A stretch of 7,631 nt of DNA from Desulfuromusa sp. (GCA_023145655.1 JAGLDI010000031.1:1-7631); one strand, 5' to 3'; counted from the first letter of the stretch, positions 1-6,262 are shown. The notes: generated by a model from the letters alone, not told the origin. Numbers and translations: made by a program.

Positions 1-53
1 CACCAAGCAGCTCAGGGTCTTGATTGTAGGTTTTAACCAAAAAAATATTTTAA

Positions 54-161
54 GATTTTCTTGGTGCTCTTGGCGTCTTGGTGGCAAAGTTGATTGTTTT
101 GGTTTTTCTCTCCGACTCTCCACTTCTGCATCTCTCCATTTAAAAAAAAGTTTTTTAAGTT
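54..161 (+). repeat. Composite intergenic repeat, copy 1 (upstream of rng)
   Basis: This non-coding repeat has two modules. Module A (about 60-85) is a run of TTGG-starting units, TTGGTGCTC, TTGGCGTC and TTGGTGGC. A T-rich linker follows, then module B (about 107-142), a run of CTCTCC / TCTGCATCTCTCC units ending in a poly-A/T tail. The same order of modules occurs in copy 2 on the opposite strand at 1735-1826. A 19-nt block at 83-101 recurs exactly at 1880-1898 in copy 3. Repeats built from CTTGGCGTCTTGG-like and CTCTGCGTCTCTGCG-like words are, as I recall, scattered between genes in several environmental bacterial groups. No coding potential or transposase is associated with it. Boundaries are approximate. 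Confidence 0.75.
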
Positions 162-200
162 TTTACTTTAAACATATAGATAAAAAAACAGGAGAAGATT

Positions 201-1706
201 ATGACAAAGGAGTTGGTTGTCTGTACCACCTCCCAGGAGACCCGGGTGGCGCTGCTTGAAGGTGGCCATATTGCTGAACTCTATATTGAGCGGGATCGGC
301 AGATGGGGATTGTGGGGAATATCTACAAAGGCAAAGTGATCCGGGTGTTACCGGGAATGCAGGCTGCTTTTGTTGATGTTGGTCTGGGAAAAGCGGCATT
401 TCTGTACGTTGCTGATGTGCTGGATGAAATGGCGCAAGTTGAAAGAACAATAGAAGGGGATGAGGATACGCTGGAACCAGAAACGTGTCCTGAGTTGCCC
501 CCATTGCCCCCGATAGAAGATCTTCTGACTGAAGGACAGGAGCTTCTAGTGCAGATTTCCAAGGAACCGATTGGGACCAAAGGGGCTAGAATTACTTCAC
601 ATATTTCTCTGCCGGGGCGGCATTTAGTTTATATGCCGACAGTTGACCATGTTGGCATTTCACGGCGTATTGAAGACGAAACTGAACGGGAGAGGTTGAA
701 ACAGTGTGTCGAATCGCTGCGGGCACCGGGTAGCGGTTTTATTGTCAGAACTGTTTCCGAAGGGAAGAGTGAAGATGATCTGCGTCATGACATGGAATTT
801 CTGGTCGGCCTCTGGGAAAACCTCAGCCGTGGGATTGGTGAGATCAGTGCTCCAAGCCTGATCCATTCCGATCTTGATGTGACCAGCAAGGTGTTGCGTG
901 ATATTCTGACTGAAGATGTCAAAAAAATTGTTGTTGATAATGTTGAAGAGTACGACAAAATTGTTCGCTTTCTGCGGACCTTTATGCCCCGGCTGAACTA
1001 TTGCATCGAACTCTACAAAGGAAATGAACCGGTTTTTGATGCTTATGGGCTAGAGGTTGAAATCTCCCGATCTTTAGGGCGTAAAGTGTGGCTGAAGAGT
1101 GGTGGTTCGATCATTATTGAGCAGACTGAAGCATTGGTTGCTATTGATGTGAATACTGGGCGTTATGTTGGTAAGCACAACCTGGAAGATACAATTCTTA
1201 AAACCAATTTAGAGGCCCTCAAAGAGATTGCTTTCCAACTGCGGCTACGAAACATTGGTGGTTTGATTATCATTGATTTCATCGATATGGAAAAAGAAGC
1301 CCATCGTGAAAAGGTTCATGCGATGTTGGAAGAGGCGTTGAAGGCAGATAAGAATAAAACCAATATTTTGAAAATTTCTGAACTGGGGCTGATCGAAATG
1401 ACCCGTAAACGGGTTCGGGAAAGTATTGGTCGCACCCTCTGTGAACCCTGCTCCTATTGCGAAGGGAAGGGGTATGTTAAGGGGAAGTTGACAGTTATTT
1501 ACGAAATTCTACGGGAGCTGCATCGTGAGATGGTCGATTTGCCTGCAGGAAGAGTGACTCTGCTGGCTCATCCTGAAGTTGCCGGTTTGTTGATTGATGA
1601 AGAGCGTTGTGGATTGGATGAGTTGGAACAACGTTACGGACGCACAGTTTTGATTAATTCACGACCGGGATTTCATGTTGAACAATTTGAAATTGCAGTG
1701 GGTTGA
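201..1706 (+). CDS. rng: Ribonuclease G (RNase E/G family endoribonuclease)
   Basis: This is a cytoplasmic, Mg-dependent endoribonuclease that cleaves single-stranded A/U-rich RNA and, in relatives, matures the 16S rRNA 5' end and initiates mRNA decay. The 501 residues match the size of E. coli RNase G (about 489) and lack the long C-terminal scaffold of RNase E. Visible parts are an N-terminal segment ending in GNIYKGKV (39-46) that opens the S1 domain, with MQAAFVDVGLGKAAFL at 53-68; GTKGAR (125-130); the catalytic DNase I-like region with metal-binding Asp316 (AIDVNTG) and Asp359 (IIIDFIDM), 43 residues apart as are Asp303/Asp346 of RNase E; MTRKRVRESIG (400-410); and the zinc-link CSYC (Cys417/Cys420). 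A loop at about 80-108 in the S1 domain is acidic and proline-rich and somewhat longer than in E. coli. The start ATG has AGGAG at 190-194, six bases upstream. No convincing promoter lies in 1-200, so transcription may come from an upstream gene. Confidence 0.97.
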   Translation: MTKELVVCTTSQETRVALLEGGHIAELYIERDRQMGIVGNIYKGKVIRVLPGMQAAFVDVGLGKAAFLYVADVLDEMAQVERTIEGDEDTLEPETCPELPPLPPIEDLLTEGQELLVQISKEPIGTKGARITSHISLPGRHLVYMPTVDHVGISRRIEDETERERLKQCVESLRAPGSGFIVRTVSEGKSEDDLRHDMEFLVGLWENLSRGIGEISAPSLIHSDLDVTSKVLRDILTEDVKKIVVDNVEEYDKIVRFLRTFMPRLNYCIELYKGNEPVFDAYGLEVEISRSLGRKVWLKSGGSIIIEQTEALVAIDVNTGRYVGKHNLEDTILKTNLEALKEIAFQLRLRNIGGLIIIDFIDMEKEAHREKVHAMLEEALKADKNKTNILKISELGLIEMTRKRVRESIGRTLCEPCSYCEGKGYVKGKLTVIYEILRELHREMVDLPAGRVTLLAHPEVAGLLIDEERCGLDELEQRYGRTVLINSRPGFHVEQFEIAVG

Positions 1707-1734
1707 AACTCTGTAGAACAACGAAAATATCAAG

Positions 1735-1826
1735 AAAAGTTTTTAACGGAGAGACGCTGAGTTGGAGAGAAAAACTTTAAAACCAAAAAGATAGCTACCA
1801 AAACGCCAAGAGCACCAAGGAAAATC
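1735..1826 (-). repeat. Composite intergenic repeat, copy 2 (downstream of rng, inverted)
   Basis: Read on the minus strand this starts GATTTTCCTTGGTGCTCTTG, closely matching copy 1 at 54 onward. It continues through a TTTTTGGTTTT linker to TTTTTCTCTCC and ends with CAGCGTCTCTCCG and a TTAAAAACTTTT tail. Both modules of copy 1 are therefore present in the same order, with a shorter module B. It begins 28 bases after the rng stop codon and is oriented opposite to copies 1 and 3. Confidence 0.75.
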
Positions 1827-1872
1827 AAAACCGCTTTTGACTTTGGTTCTCTTGGTGACTTGGTGTCTTGGT
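1797..1872. terminator. Long imperfect hairpin between convergent genes; possible bidirectional terminator
   Basis: The left arm 1797-1830 and the right arm 1835-1872 are imperfect reverse complements, formed by the head-to-head module A parts of repeat copies 2 and 3. The apex is TCAAAA-CCGC-TTTTGA. Further out, the CACCAAG and ACCAA words of the left arm face CTTGGTG and TTGGT words on the right, with a few bulges. rng (+) and the phosphate permease (-) converge here and no other terminator candidate is visible for either. A terminator role is inferred from position. There is no clean GC stem with an immediate U-run, although T-rich tracts flank both sides. Confidence 0.35.
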
Positions 1873-1906
1873 GTCTTGGGGCAAAGTTGATTGTTTTGAT
1901 TTTTCT
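1842..1906 (+). repeat. Composite intergenic repeat, copy 3 (module A with linker only), abutting the permease stop codon
   Basis: Four near-identical octamers lie in tandem at 1852-1883: TTGGTGAC, TTGGTGTC, TTGGTGTC, TTGGGGCA. The linker that follows shares the 19-nt block GGCAAAGTTGATTGTTTTG with copy 1 (83-101) and the next bases RTTTTTCT. Similarity stops where the phosphate permease stop codon begins (TTA at 1906-1908 on the plus strand), so module B is missing. Same orientation as copy 1, opposite to copy 2. Confidence 0.75.
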
Positions 1907-2952
1907 TACGGCAGATAAACCGTCTGCTGAAAGACATTCTGTAGAATAAACAGGAAGATAAAGCTGATTAGACAGGCAAAAATGGGAGTGGTTATCCAGC
2001 TTCCGGCAATCCCTCCAACCGTTCTCCAGCGAATATTATGCCTCCCCTTGAGTAGACCCATCCCAACCACAGCTCCGACAATGGCTTGAGAACTGGAGAC
2101 CGGAACCAATGGCAGTGTTGGCAATCCCAGGTCGAGCAGTAATTGTTCCAGTCGTTGTGATGCAAACAGGAACAGAACCACAGAGTGAGCCCAGACCGCA
2201 ACCAGGGCCATCACCGGTGAAAGTTTGAAAATCCCGCTACCAACGGTATCCATAACCCGTCTCGAGTAGGTCACTACCCCAACTGCTATTGCCAGACTGC
2301 CGAGAAAAAAGAGTTGCTGGGCTGGGCTGACACAAAAACCACCAAAAAGTTCAATGTCAGTAAAGGGAGAAACGGGGAGAAATACCCCGACCACGTTGGC
2401 AATATTGTTAGCTCCCAGGGCAAAGGCCCCGAATGCTCCCATAAGGACCAGCCCGTAACGGGTCATTTCATCCAGCTTGAACATATGGATCTTTCGCTTG
2501 AGGATGAAAAAAGAGATAATCTTATAGGAGATGACGGCAATGATCCCCGACAGAATTGGACAAGCGATCCAGGTGATCACAATTTTAGACAGGGCGGTGC
2601 TGTCTGTCGGCGATCCGGTGAAGAGGTTCCAACCGATGATGGCCCCGACAATTGCTTGAGATGTTGATACCGGATAGCGCGCCAGGGTCATCAGATAAAC
2701 ACTCATGGCCGCGGAAAATGCCACCACAAAAGCTCCGGCAACGGCATTGACCGCACCCAGTTTTCCCAGGGTATGGGATGCCCCGGCACCACTGATCACG
2801 GCTCCTAGAATAACAAAGATACAACATAGAATCGCAGCGGTACGAAATTTGAGCATTCGCGAGCCGACCGCCGTACCAAAAACATTGGAGGCATCGTTTG
2901 CACCCAGAGACCAACCAAGAAACATGCCGCTTGAAAGGAAGAACAAAAACAT
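1906..2952 (-). CDS. pit: PiT-family inorganic phosphate permease
   Basis: This integral inner-membrane carrier (PF01384-type) takes up phosphate with low affinity, coupled to a cation. At 348 residues it is shorter than E. coli PitA (about 499) but usual for compact bacterial and archaeal PiT proteins. The internal duplication of the family is clear: GANDASNVFGT (17-27) pairs with GANNIANVVG (180-189), and PVSTSQAIVGAIIG (94-107) pairs with PVSSSQAIVGAVVG (284-297). Hydrophobic segments run along nearly the whole length, with a basic/polar stretch at about 151-165 between the halves. The second signature has Asn183 where the first has Asp20. The start ATG shares one base with the stop of the upstream PhoU-like gene (TAATG). 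No Shine-Dalgarno precedes it, so translation is probably coupled. The TAA stop sits at the edge of repeat copy 3. The transported ion and coupling cation are inferred from the family. Confidence 0.95.
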   Translation of the reverse strand: MFLFFLSSGMFLGWSLGANDASNVFGTAVGSRMLKFRTAAILCCIFVILGAVISGAGASHTLGKLGAVNAVAGAFVVAFSAAMSVYLMTLARYPVSTSQAIVGAIIGWNLFTGSPTDSTALSKIVITWIACPILSGIIAVISYKIISFFILKRKIHMFKLDEMTRYGLVLMGAFGAFALGANNIANVVGVFLPVSPFTDIELFGGFCVSPAQQLFFLGSLAIAVGVVTYSRRVMDTVGSGIFKLSPVMALVAVWAHSVVLFLFASQRLEQLLLDLGLPTLPLVPVSSSQAIVGAVVGMGLLKGRHNIRWRTVGGIAGSWITTPIFACLISFIFLFILQNVFQQTVYLP

Positions 2953-3605
2953 TATAGTGAGCGCTTGATAACGTAGATAGCCAGGGTGTCACCTAAATCT
3001 TCAGCATGATCGGCTATCTTGTCGATGCTTCTGACCAGGTCGCGCAACTGCATTTTTAAGTCGAGCCCCAATTCATTGTTGTTAAAAATAGCTTTCTGTA
3101 AGCTGGTCGATCCTTTGTCGGCCTCGGTTTCCCAGAATGCAATCTTGTGAATATGATCGGTGGCCTGGGAAATATCTTTGAAGTACGATCTCAACGACAG
3201 GGTTGCTGATTCGACGGCTTGAATCACGCAGTTAGATAAGTTTTTCAAGCCATCATGGAATTGTGGCTTGATATCCGGGCGTTCTATTTCGACCCGAAAC
3301 AGCACCCCTTTAAATCGGCCCAGCAAAGCATCCATCCGCTCAATCAGTTCCAGAACATCCCCTCGGGATTCAGGGATCAGGGTTTTTCGGTAAAGTAAAT
3401 CCTCTATCGAGAGGCGGAGAGTATCAGCCTCTTTTTCGGTCTCCACAATATGGCTGAGGTGCTCACTGAATGAATCGATATTGTTGTTGAGAAAGGCATC
3501 AATTCCCTGCATAAAGATAAGTCCGGATTCACTGGCCAGATTGAGAAAGCTGTCGATCTCTTTTTCAATTCCGGTTCGGTTTTTAAATATACTGACAAAT
3601 GCCAT
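2952..3605 (-). CDS. PhoU-like DUF47 family protein, partner of the phosphate permease
   Basis: This 217-residue, all-helical cytosolic protein belongs to the DUF47/TIGR00153 PhoU-like family, which is usually encoded beside PiT transporters and is thought to modulate them. The two repeated metal-binding-type motifs of PhoU-like proteins are visible: ETEKEAD at 55-61 and its later counterpart ETEAD (159-163) followed by DKIADHAEDLGD (195-206). There is no signal peptide or membrane segment. I chose the ATG at 3605, giving MAFVSIF, because GGAGAGG lies six bases upstream at 3618-3612; the in-frame TTG at 3620 lies just upstream of this ribosome-binding site and would start translation through it. 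The gene is first in a two-gene operon and overlaps the permease start by one base. Regulation by phosphate is plausible, but no convincing Pho box is visible. Confidence 0.93.
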   Translation of the reverse strand: MAFVSIFKNRTGIEKEIDSFLNLASESGLIFMQGIDAFLNNNIDSFSEHLSHIVETEKEADTLRLSIEDLLYRKTLIPESRGDVLELIERMDALLGRFKGVLFRVEIERPDIKPQFHDGLKNLSNCVIQAVESATLSLRSYFKDISQATDHIHKIAFWETEADKGSTSLQKAIFNNNELGLDLKMQLRDLVRSIDKIADHAEDLGDTLAIYVIKRSL

Positions 3606-3611
3606 ATGCAA

Positions 3612-3618
3612 CCTCTCC
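3612..3618 (-). promoter_or_regulatory. Ribosome-binding site deciding the PhoU-like gene start
   Basis: GGAGAGG on the minus strand, six bases before the ATG at 3605-3603. It rules against the longer reading frame beginning with TTG at 3620, which overlaps this site. Confidence 0.8.
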
Positions 3619-3698
3619 AAAATCAGGGAATGTTACTTATTCTAAGATGAAATAATGCTTCAACGAAAACGTGTAAGTGCCAATATTAAAGAATAATA

Positions 3699-3707
3699 AG
3701 TATAACA
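3699..3707 (-). promoter_or_regulatory. Candidate extended -10 promoter for the phosphate operon
   Basis: On the minus strand TGTTATACT combines a TATACT -10 box (5 of 6 to TATAAT) with the TGn extension used by promoters that have weak -35 boxes. At 17-bp spacing the -35 position reads CCAAAA, a poor match. A start site near 3692 would give a leader of about 87 bases before the ATG at 3605. This gap (3606-3756) separates the end of the flavoprotein operon from the phosphate operon and holds no gene and no clear terminator. Read by eye only. Confidence 0.4.
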
Positions 3708-3756
3708 GAAATTACAAGGGATTTTGGATTTTAAGCAGGAAACGGCACTATTCAGG

Positions 3757-4797
3757 TTATGATGGTAGATTCCCGTTTAAATCATTTGCAATCCATTGTG
3801 CGGTTATGCGTCCTTCGTCCCAGCATTTGCCCGCGACGTCGACCGGTTGTGGCAGGTTGTCAGAGGTGTAGTAAAGCGGGACGGCAGCGGAATTATCACT
3901 ATCAGGACGATGTTGTAAAACATTTCCGGCTGCGTAGTAAACTGGGTCTGAACAGCGGCCAAATTGATCAACAACCGGACTGCTTGTCTCATCATCGAGT
4001 TCAAGGTGGCTTATTCGAGCAAGAGCCGACTCTGGAGTGAATTGCCCGGTAAAGAGAACACCATCACACGCAATTTCGCGCACGGTTTCATTCTTATCCA
4101 TAGCCTGAACAGCGTGAACCCGCTCTTTGCCCAGAATCTTAGTAATGTGGGTGTTTAAAAACAGTGGGACACCAAAAACTCGTGCTGCATAGTGGATCGG
4201 CCAGCGTATTGTCGGACGGTGATTTTCTTCAAGCATTGCGACGGGCTGAATCCCCGCCTTCTTGCAAGTCGAGAGGGCAGAAAAACTGACTATTTCTGTT
4301 CCAACCACGATCGGGCGGCGAAATGGGACCATGTTTTTCAGATAGAACATTGATTGCAGGGTGCCGGTATTGCATATCCCCAGCGCTCTGTCACCTGAAA
4401 CCAGTCGAGCTGAACGCGGTGTTTCGCGGATTCCCGTGGCCAGAAGAACCCGTTTCGCTGTCAACTTTTTCAACCCTTCGGGAGAGGCGATAGTGAGGAC
4501 ACCCCCTGCTTCCAACTTTATGACCGTATTTTTCAGCGCAATCTGGACTCCAACATTGTGGGCGGTCTCAATCAGCTTCTGCGCATAGGTTGGCCCGGTC
4601 AGCACCCGTTTATACTCGCGAATCCCATAGGGTGGATGGGCGCAATGGCGTGGAATCCCACCTGCTTCAGTTTCACGTTCCAATACTAGAACCGATTCGA
4701 CACCAGCCTGTTTTAAGGTTGTCGCTGCAGAGAGCCCCGCTGGACCCGCCCCGATAATCGCAACATCGCAACTTTCATGCTTAAAGGGATCAGTCAT
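3757..4797 (-). CDS. FAD/NAD(P)-type oxidoreductase, partner of the GlpA-like dehydrogenase
   Basis: This soluble flavoprotein of the pyridine nucleotide-disulfide oxidoreductase fold has 346 residues. It contains an N-terminal FAD-binding GAGPAG (16-21) with acidic Glu40 at the end of the second strand; a GGIPRHCAHPPYGIREY segment (46-62) with Cys52, resembling the GGI..C.H..FG motif of oxidoreductases encoded with GlpA-like proteins; ATG (120-122); a degenerate second dinucleotide site VVGTEIVSFSAL (164-175); and a closing FAD motif YAAGNV (288-293). Family members pass electrons from a GlpA-like or D-amino-acid-oxidase-like subunit to another acceptor. The ATG at 4797 is chosen over upstream in-frame ATGs at 4803 and 4827 because GGAG (4807-4804) is six bases away and it gives a compact 8-nt ATGACTGA overlap with the upstream gene. 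It resembles subunits of glycerol-3-phosphate, opine or cyanide-forming dehydrogenases; the substrate is unknown. No DUF1667 or GlpC-like gene follows. Confidence 0.85.
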   Translation of the reverse strand: MTDPFKHESCDVAIIGAGPAGLSAATTLKQAGVESVLVLERETEAGGIPRHCAHPPYGIREYKRVLTGPTYAQKLIETAHNVGVQIALKNTVIKLEAGGVLTIASPEGLKKLTAKRVLLATGIRETPRSARLVSGDRALGICNTGTLQSMFYLKNMVPFRRPIVVGTEIVSFSALSTCKKAGIQPVAMLEENHRPTIRWPIHYAARVFGVPLFLNTHITKILGKERVHAVQAMDKNETVREIACDGVLFTGQFTPESALARISHLELDDETSSPVVDQFGRCSDPVYYAAGNVLQHRPDSDNSAAVPLYYTSDNLPQPVDVAGKCWDEGRITAQWIANDLNGNLPS

Positions 4798-6235
4798 CGG
4801 CATCTCCAACCCCAAGAGGTTCGGCAAATTTTCCCTTGGTTAGCTCAGCCAGGCGCGCCGAACAGTAAAAACCTTGACAGCGGCCCATGGTTGCGCGGGT
4901 CCGCCGTTTCAGACCAACAAGACTTCCTGCCGGTATCGGACCTTCCATCACTGCTTTGATCTCCCGCTCTGTGACCATTTCACAGTGACAGACGATTTCA
5001 CCATATCCCGGGGTTTCGTAGTCACGTGGGAGGTGTTCCGCAAGGTTTGGAACCTGTGGTATGGCAGGGTTTACGATGGCGTTAAATTGAATCCCCTGTT
5101 GCAACAGTAGCTGCTGAACATGTTGGGCAAGACCGAGTGATGAGGTCAGTCCCGTTGAGCGGATTCCACCAAGAGTGATCCAATTGCGGTCAGGGTAATC
5201 AATGACCTGATATTCTCTTTCTCCACTCGCAGGTCTAATCCCCGCGTAGGTTGCTGTGACAGGAATGTTAGCGAGTGCTGGAACCTTTTCTATCGCCTGG
5301 GCGCGGAGCGCTTCCAAGTTATCCCTATCAACGGAGGCATCATCCCGGCCCTCCTGATCCTCTGCGGTCGGGCCAACCGCAACGTTCCCAAAAATAGTTG
5401 GAAACAGGACAATCCCTTTGGTTCTCGACGTTGGTACCGGTAAAATAACCGAATTGAGTAATTGGCTTGCCGCCATATCAAAGACAACAAACTGCCCTTT
5501 GCGGGGTTTAATCGTAAAATCACTGTGGCCAAGAACATTGTGGTCAACAATGTCTCCATAGAGTCCGGCACAGTTGACGATATGGCGCGCTTTGACCTGT
5601 CCCCGGCTGGTATTGAGTAACCAGTGGGAACCGTCGAAATCACCACCGGTCACCTCCGCATTAAAGAACGCCTGACCACCATTTTCCAGGGCTTGTTGCA
5701 GATACGCAAGGGGAGTTGACCAGGGGTCGATCACATATTCACGCGGGATGTGTATTGCCGCCAGAATACTTTTAGCAAGATTAGGCTCAAGGTCAAGAAC
5801 CTCAGACCGACTCAGGAGGTGCAGATCTGCAATCCCATTATCATTTCCTTTTTTCATGATGTCGGTAAATTTGGCTTGCTGTTCTTCAGTCCAGGCGGCA
5901 ACCAGAGCGCCAGTTTTAAGCAGCGGTAGATTGAATCTTTCCCGAATCTCTAAATATTCGTGATATCCCTTTTGTACGCATTCCCATTCCAGAGAACCGA
6001 CAGGTGCGTCAAAACCGGTGTGGAGAATGGCACTGTTGCCCTTGCTTGCCCCCTCAAGGATATCGGCCGCCTTTTCAATCAGGACAACAGAGGCCCCTTC
6101 CAGTGCCATCCGGCGAGCAACGGCGCAGCCAACAACGCCACCACCGATAACTGCAATATCGCCACTGGCGAGTAATGAGGTGCTACCTGATTTATTATTA
6201 TCCATGGGATGATGATTATGCTGTTGAATTGTCAT
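4790..6235 (-). CDS. GlpA-like FAD-dependent oxidoreductase with C-terminal BFD-like [2Fe-2S] domain
   Basis: This FAD-dependent dehydrogenase of the DAO superfamily, 481 residues, is closest in layout to anaerobic glycerol-3-phosphate dehydrogenase subunit GlpA (about 542 in E. coli). FAD-binding GGGVVG is at 31-36 with acidic Glu54; EGASKGNSAILHTG (61-74) is typical of GlpA/hydroxyglutarate oxidase relatives; NCAGLYGD is at 221-228; and AGIRPASGER (331-340) and GIRSTGLTSSLGLA (357-370) form the second half of the flavin and substrate site. The C-terminal 70 residues carry a bacterioferritin-associated-ferredoxin-like motif, Cys416-x-Cys418 and Cys453-x4-Cys458, expected to hold a [2Fe-2S] cluster. 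The 25 residues before the FAD strand are polar and poorly conserved in appearance. Neither the ATG at 6235 nor the in-frame ATG at 6205 has a Shine-Dalgarno, so the exact start is uncertain. It lies 64 bases after the regulator gene and overlaps the next oxidoreductase by 8 bases. The substrate could be glycerol-3-phosphate, another hydroxy acid or polyol phosphate, or an amine. Confidence 0.88.
   Translation of the reverse strand: MTIQQHNHHPMDNNKSGSTSLLASGDIAVIGGGVVGCAVARRMALEGASVVLIEKAADILEGASKGNSAILHTGFDAPVGSLEWECVQKGYHEYLEIRERFNLPLLKTGALVAAWTEEQQAKFTDIMKKGNDNGIADLHLLSRSEVLDLEPNLAKSILAAIHIPREYVIDPWSTPLAYLQQALENGGQAFFNAEVTGGDFDGSHWLLNTSRGQVKARHIVNCAGLYGDIVDHNVLGHSDFTIKPRKGQFVVFDMAASQLLNSVILPVPTSRTKGIVLFPTIFGNVAVGPTAEDQEGRDDASVDRDNLEALRAQAIEKVPALANIPVTATYAGIRPASGEREYQVIDYPDRNWITLGGIRSTGLTSSLGLAQHVQQLLLQQGIQFNAIVNPAIPQVPNLAEHLPRDYETPGYGEIVCHCEMVTEREIKAVMEGPIPAGSLVGLKRRTRATMGRCQGFYCSARLAELTKGKFAEPLGVGDADD
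4804..4807 (-). promoter_or_regulatory. Ribosome-binding site deciding the second oxidoreductase start
   Basis: GGAG on the minus strand, six bases before the ATG at 4797. It lies inside the 3' end of the GlpA-like gene and makes the 346-residue product more likely than the 356-residue one. Confidence 0.65.
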
Positions 6236-6262
6236 GACTGAACAGTATCAAACAATGACTGA
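6234..6262. repeat. Direct repeat ATGACTGA x2, 21-bp spacing, over the GlpA-like gene start
   Basis: The plus-strand word ATGACTGA occurs at 6234-6241 and 6255-6262, 21 bp apart, the first covering the GlpA-like start codon. The second runs into a perfect 8-bp palindrome CTGATCAG (6259-6266). The repeat lies in the 64-bp gap between the regulator and oxidoreductase genes. Two helical turns would place both copies on one DNA face, so an operator is possible but unproven. Confidence 0.4.

Noticed and set aside
20..259. Plus-strand 79-codon open frame across the rng leader
   Set aside because: It is built from the repeat and the first bases of rng in another frame; no ribosome-binding site.
1852..1883. 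Short tandem repeats resembling the start of a CRISPR array
   Set aside because: The units are 8 bp with no unique spacers and are part of the dispersed intergenic repeat.
1743..1937. Minus-strand 64-codon open frame in the rng/pit gap
   Set aside because: It consists of repeat DNA and the permease end in another frame, with no coding signature.
2314..2667. Plus-strand 117-codon open frame inside the phosphate permease
   Set aside because: It is an antisense shadow of a strongly conserved membrane protein; its translation is polar, low in motif content and has no start signal.
3606..3620. Longer PhoU-like protein starting with TTG at 3620
   Set aside because: The TTG lies just before and its frame runs through the GGAGAGG ribosome-binding site that serves the ATG at 3605, and family proteins begin near MAF.
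3692..3710. Possible Pho box (CTGTTAT) upstream of the phosphate operon
   Set aside because: Only one 7-bp half matches CTGTCAT well; the position 11 bp downstream (ATTATTC) does not, so a PhoB site is not supported.
4798..4827. Longer second oxidoreductase starting at ATG 4827 or 4803
   Set aside because: GGAG spacing favours the ATG at 4797, which also gives a normal 8-nt overlap; the extra residues add no conserved motif.
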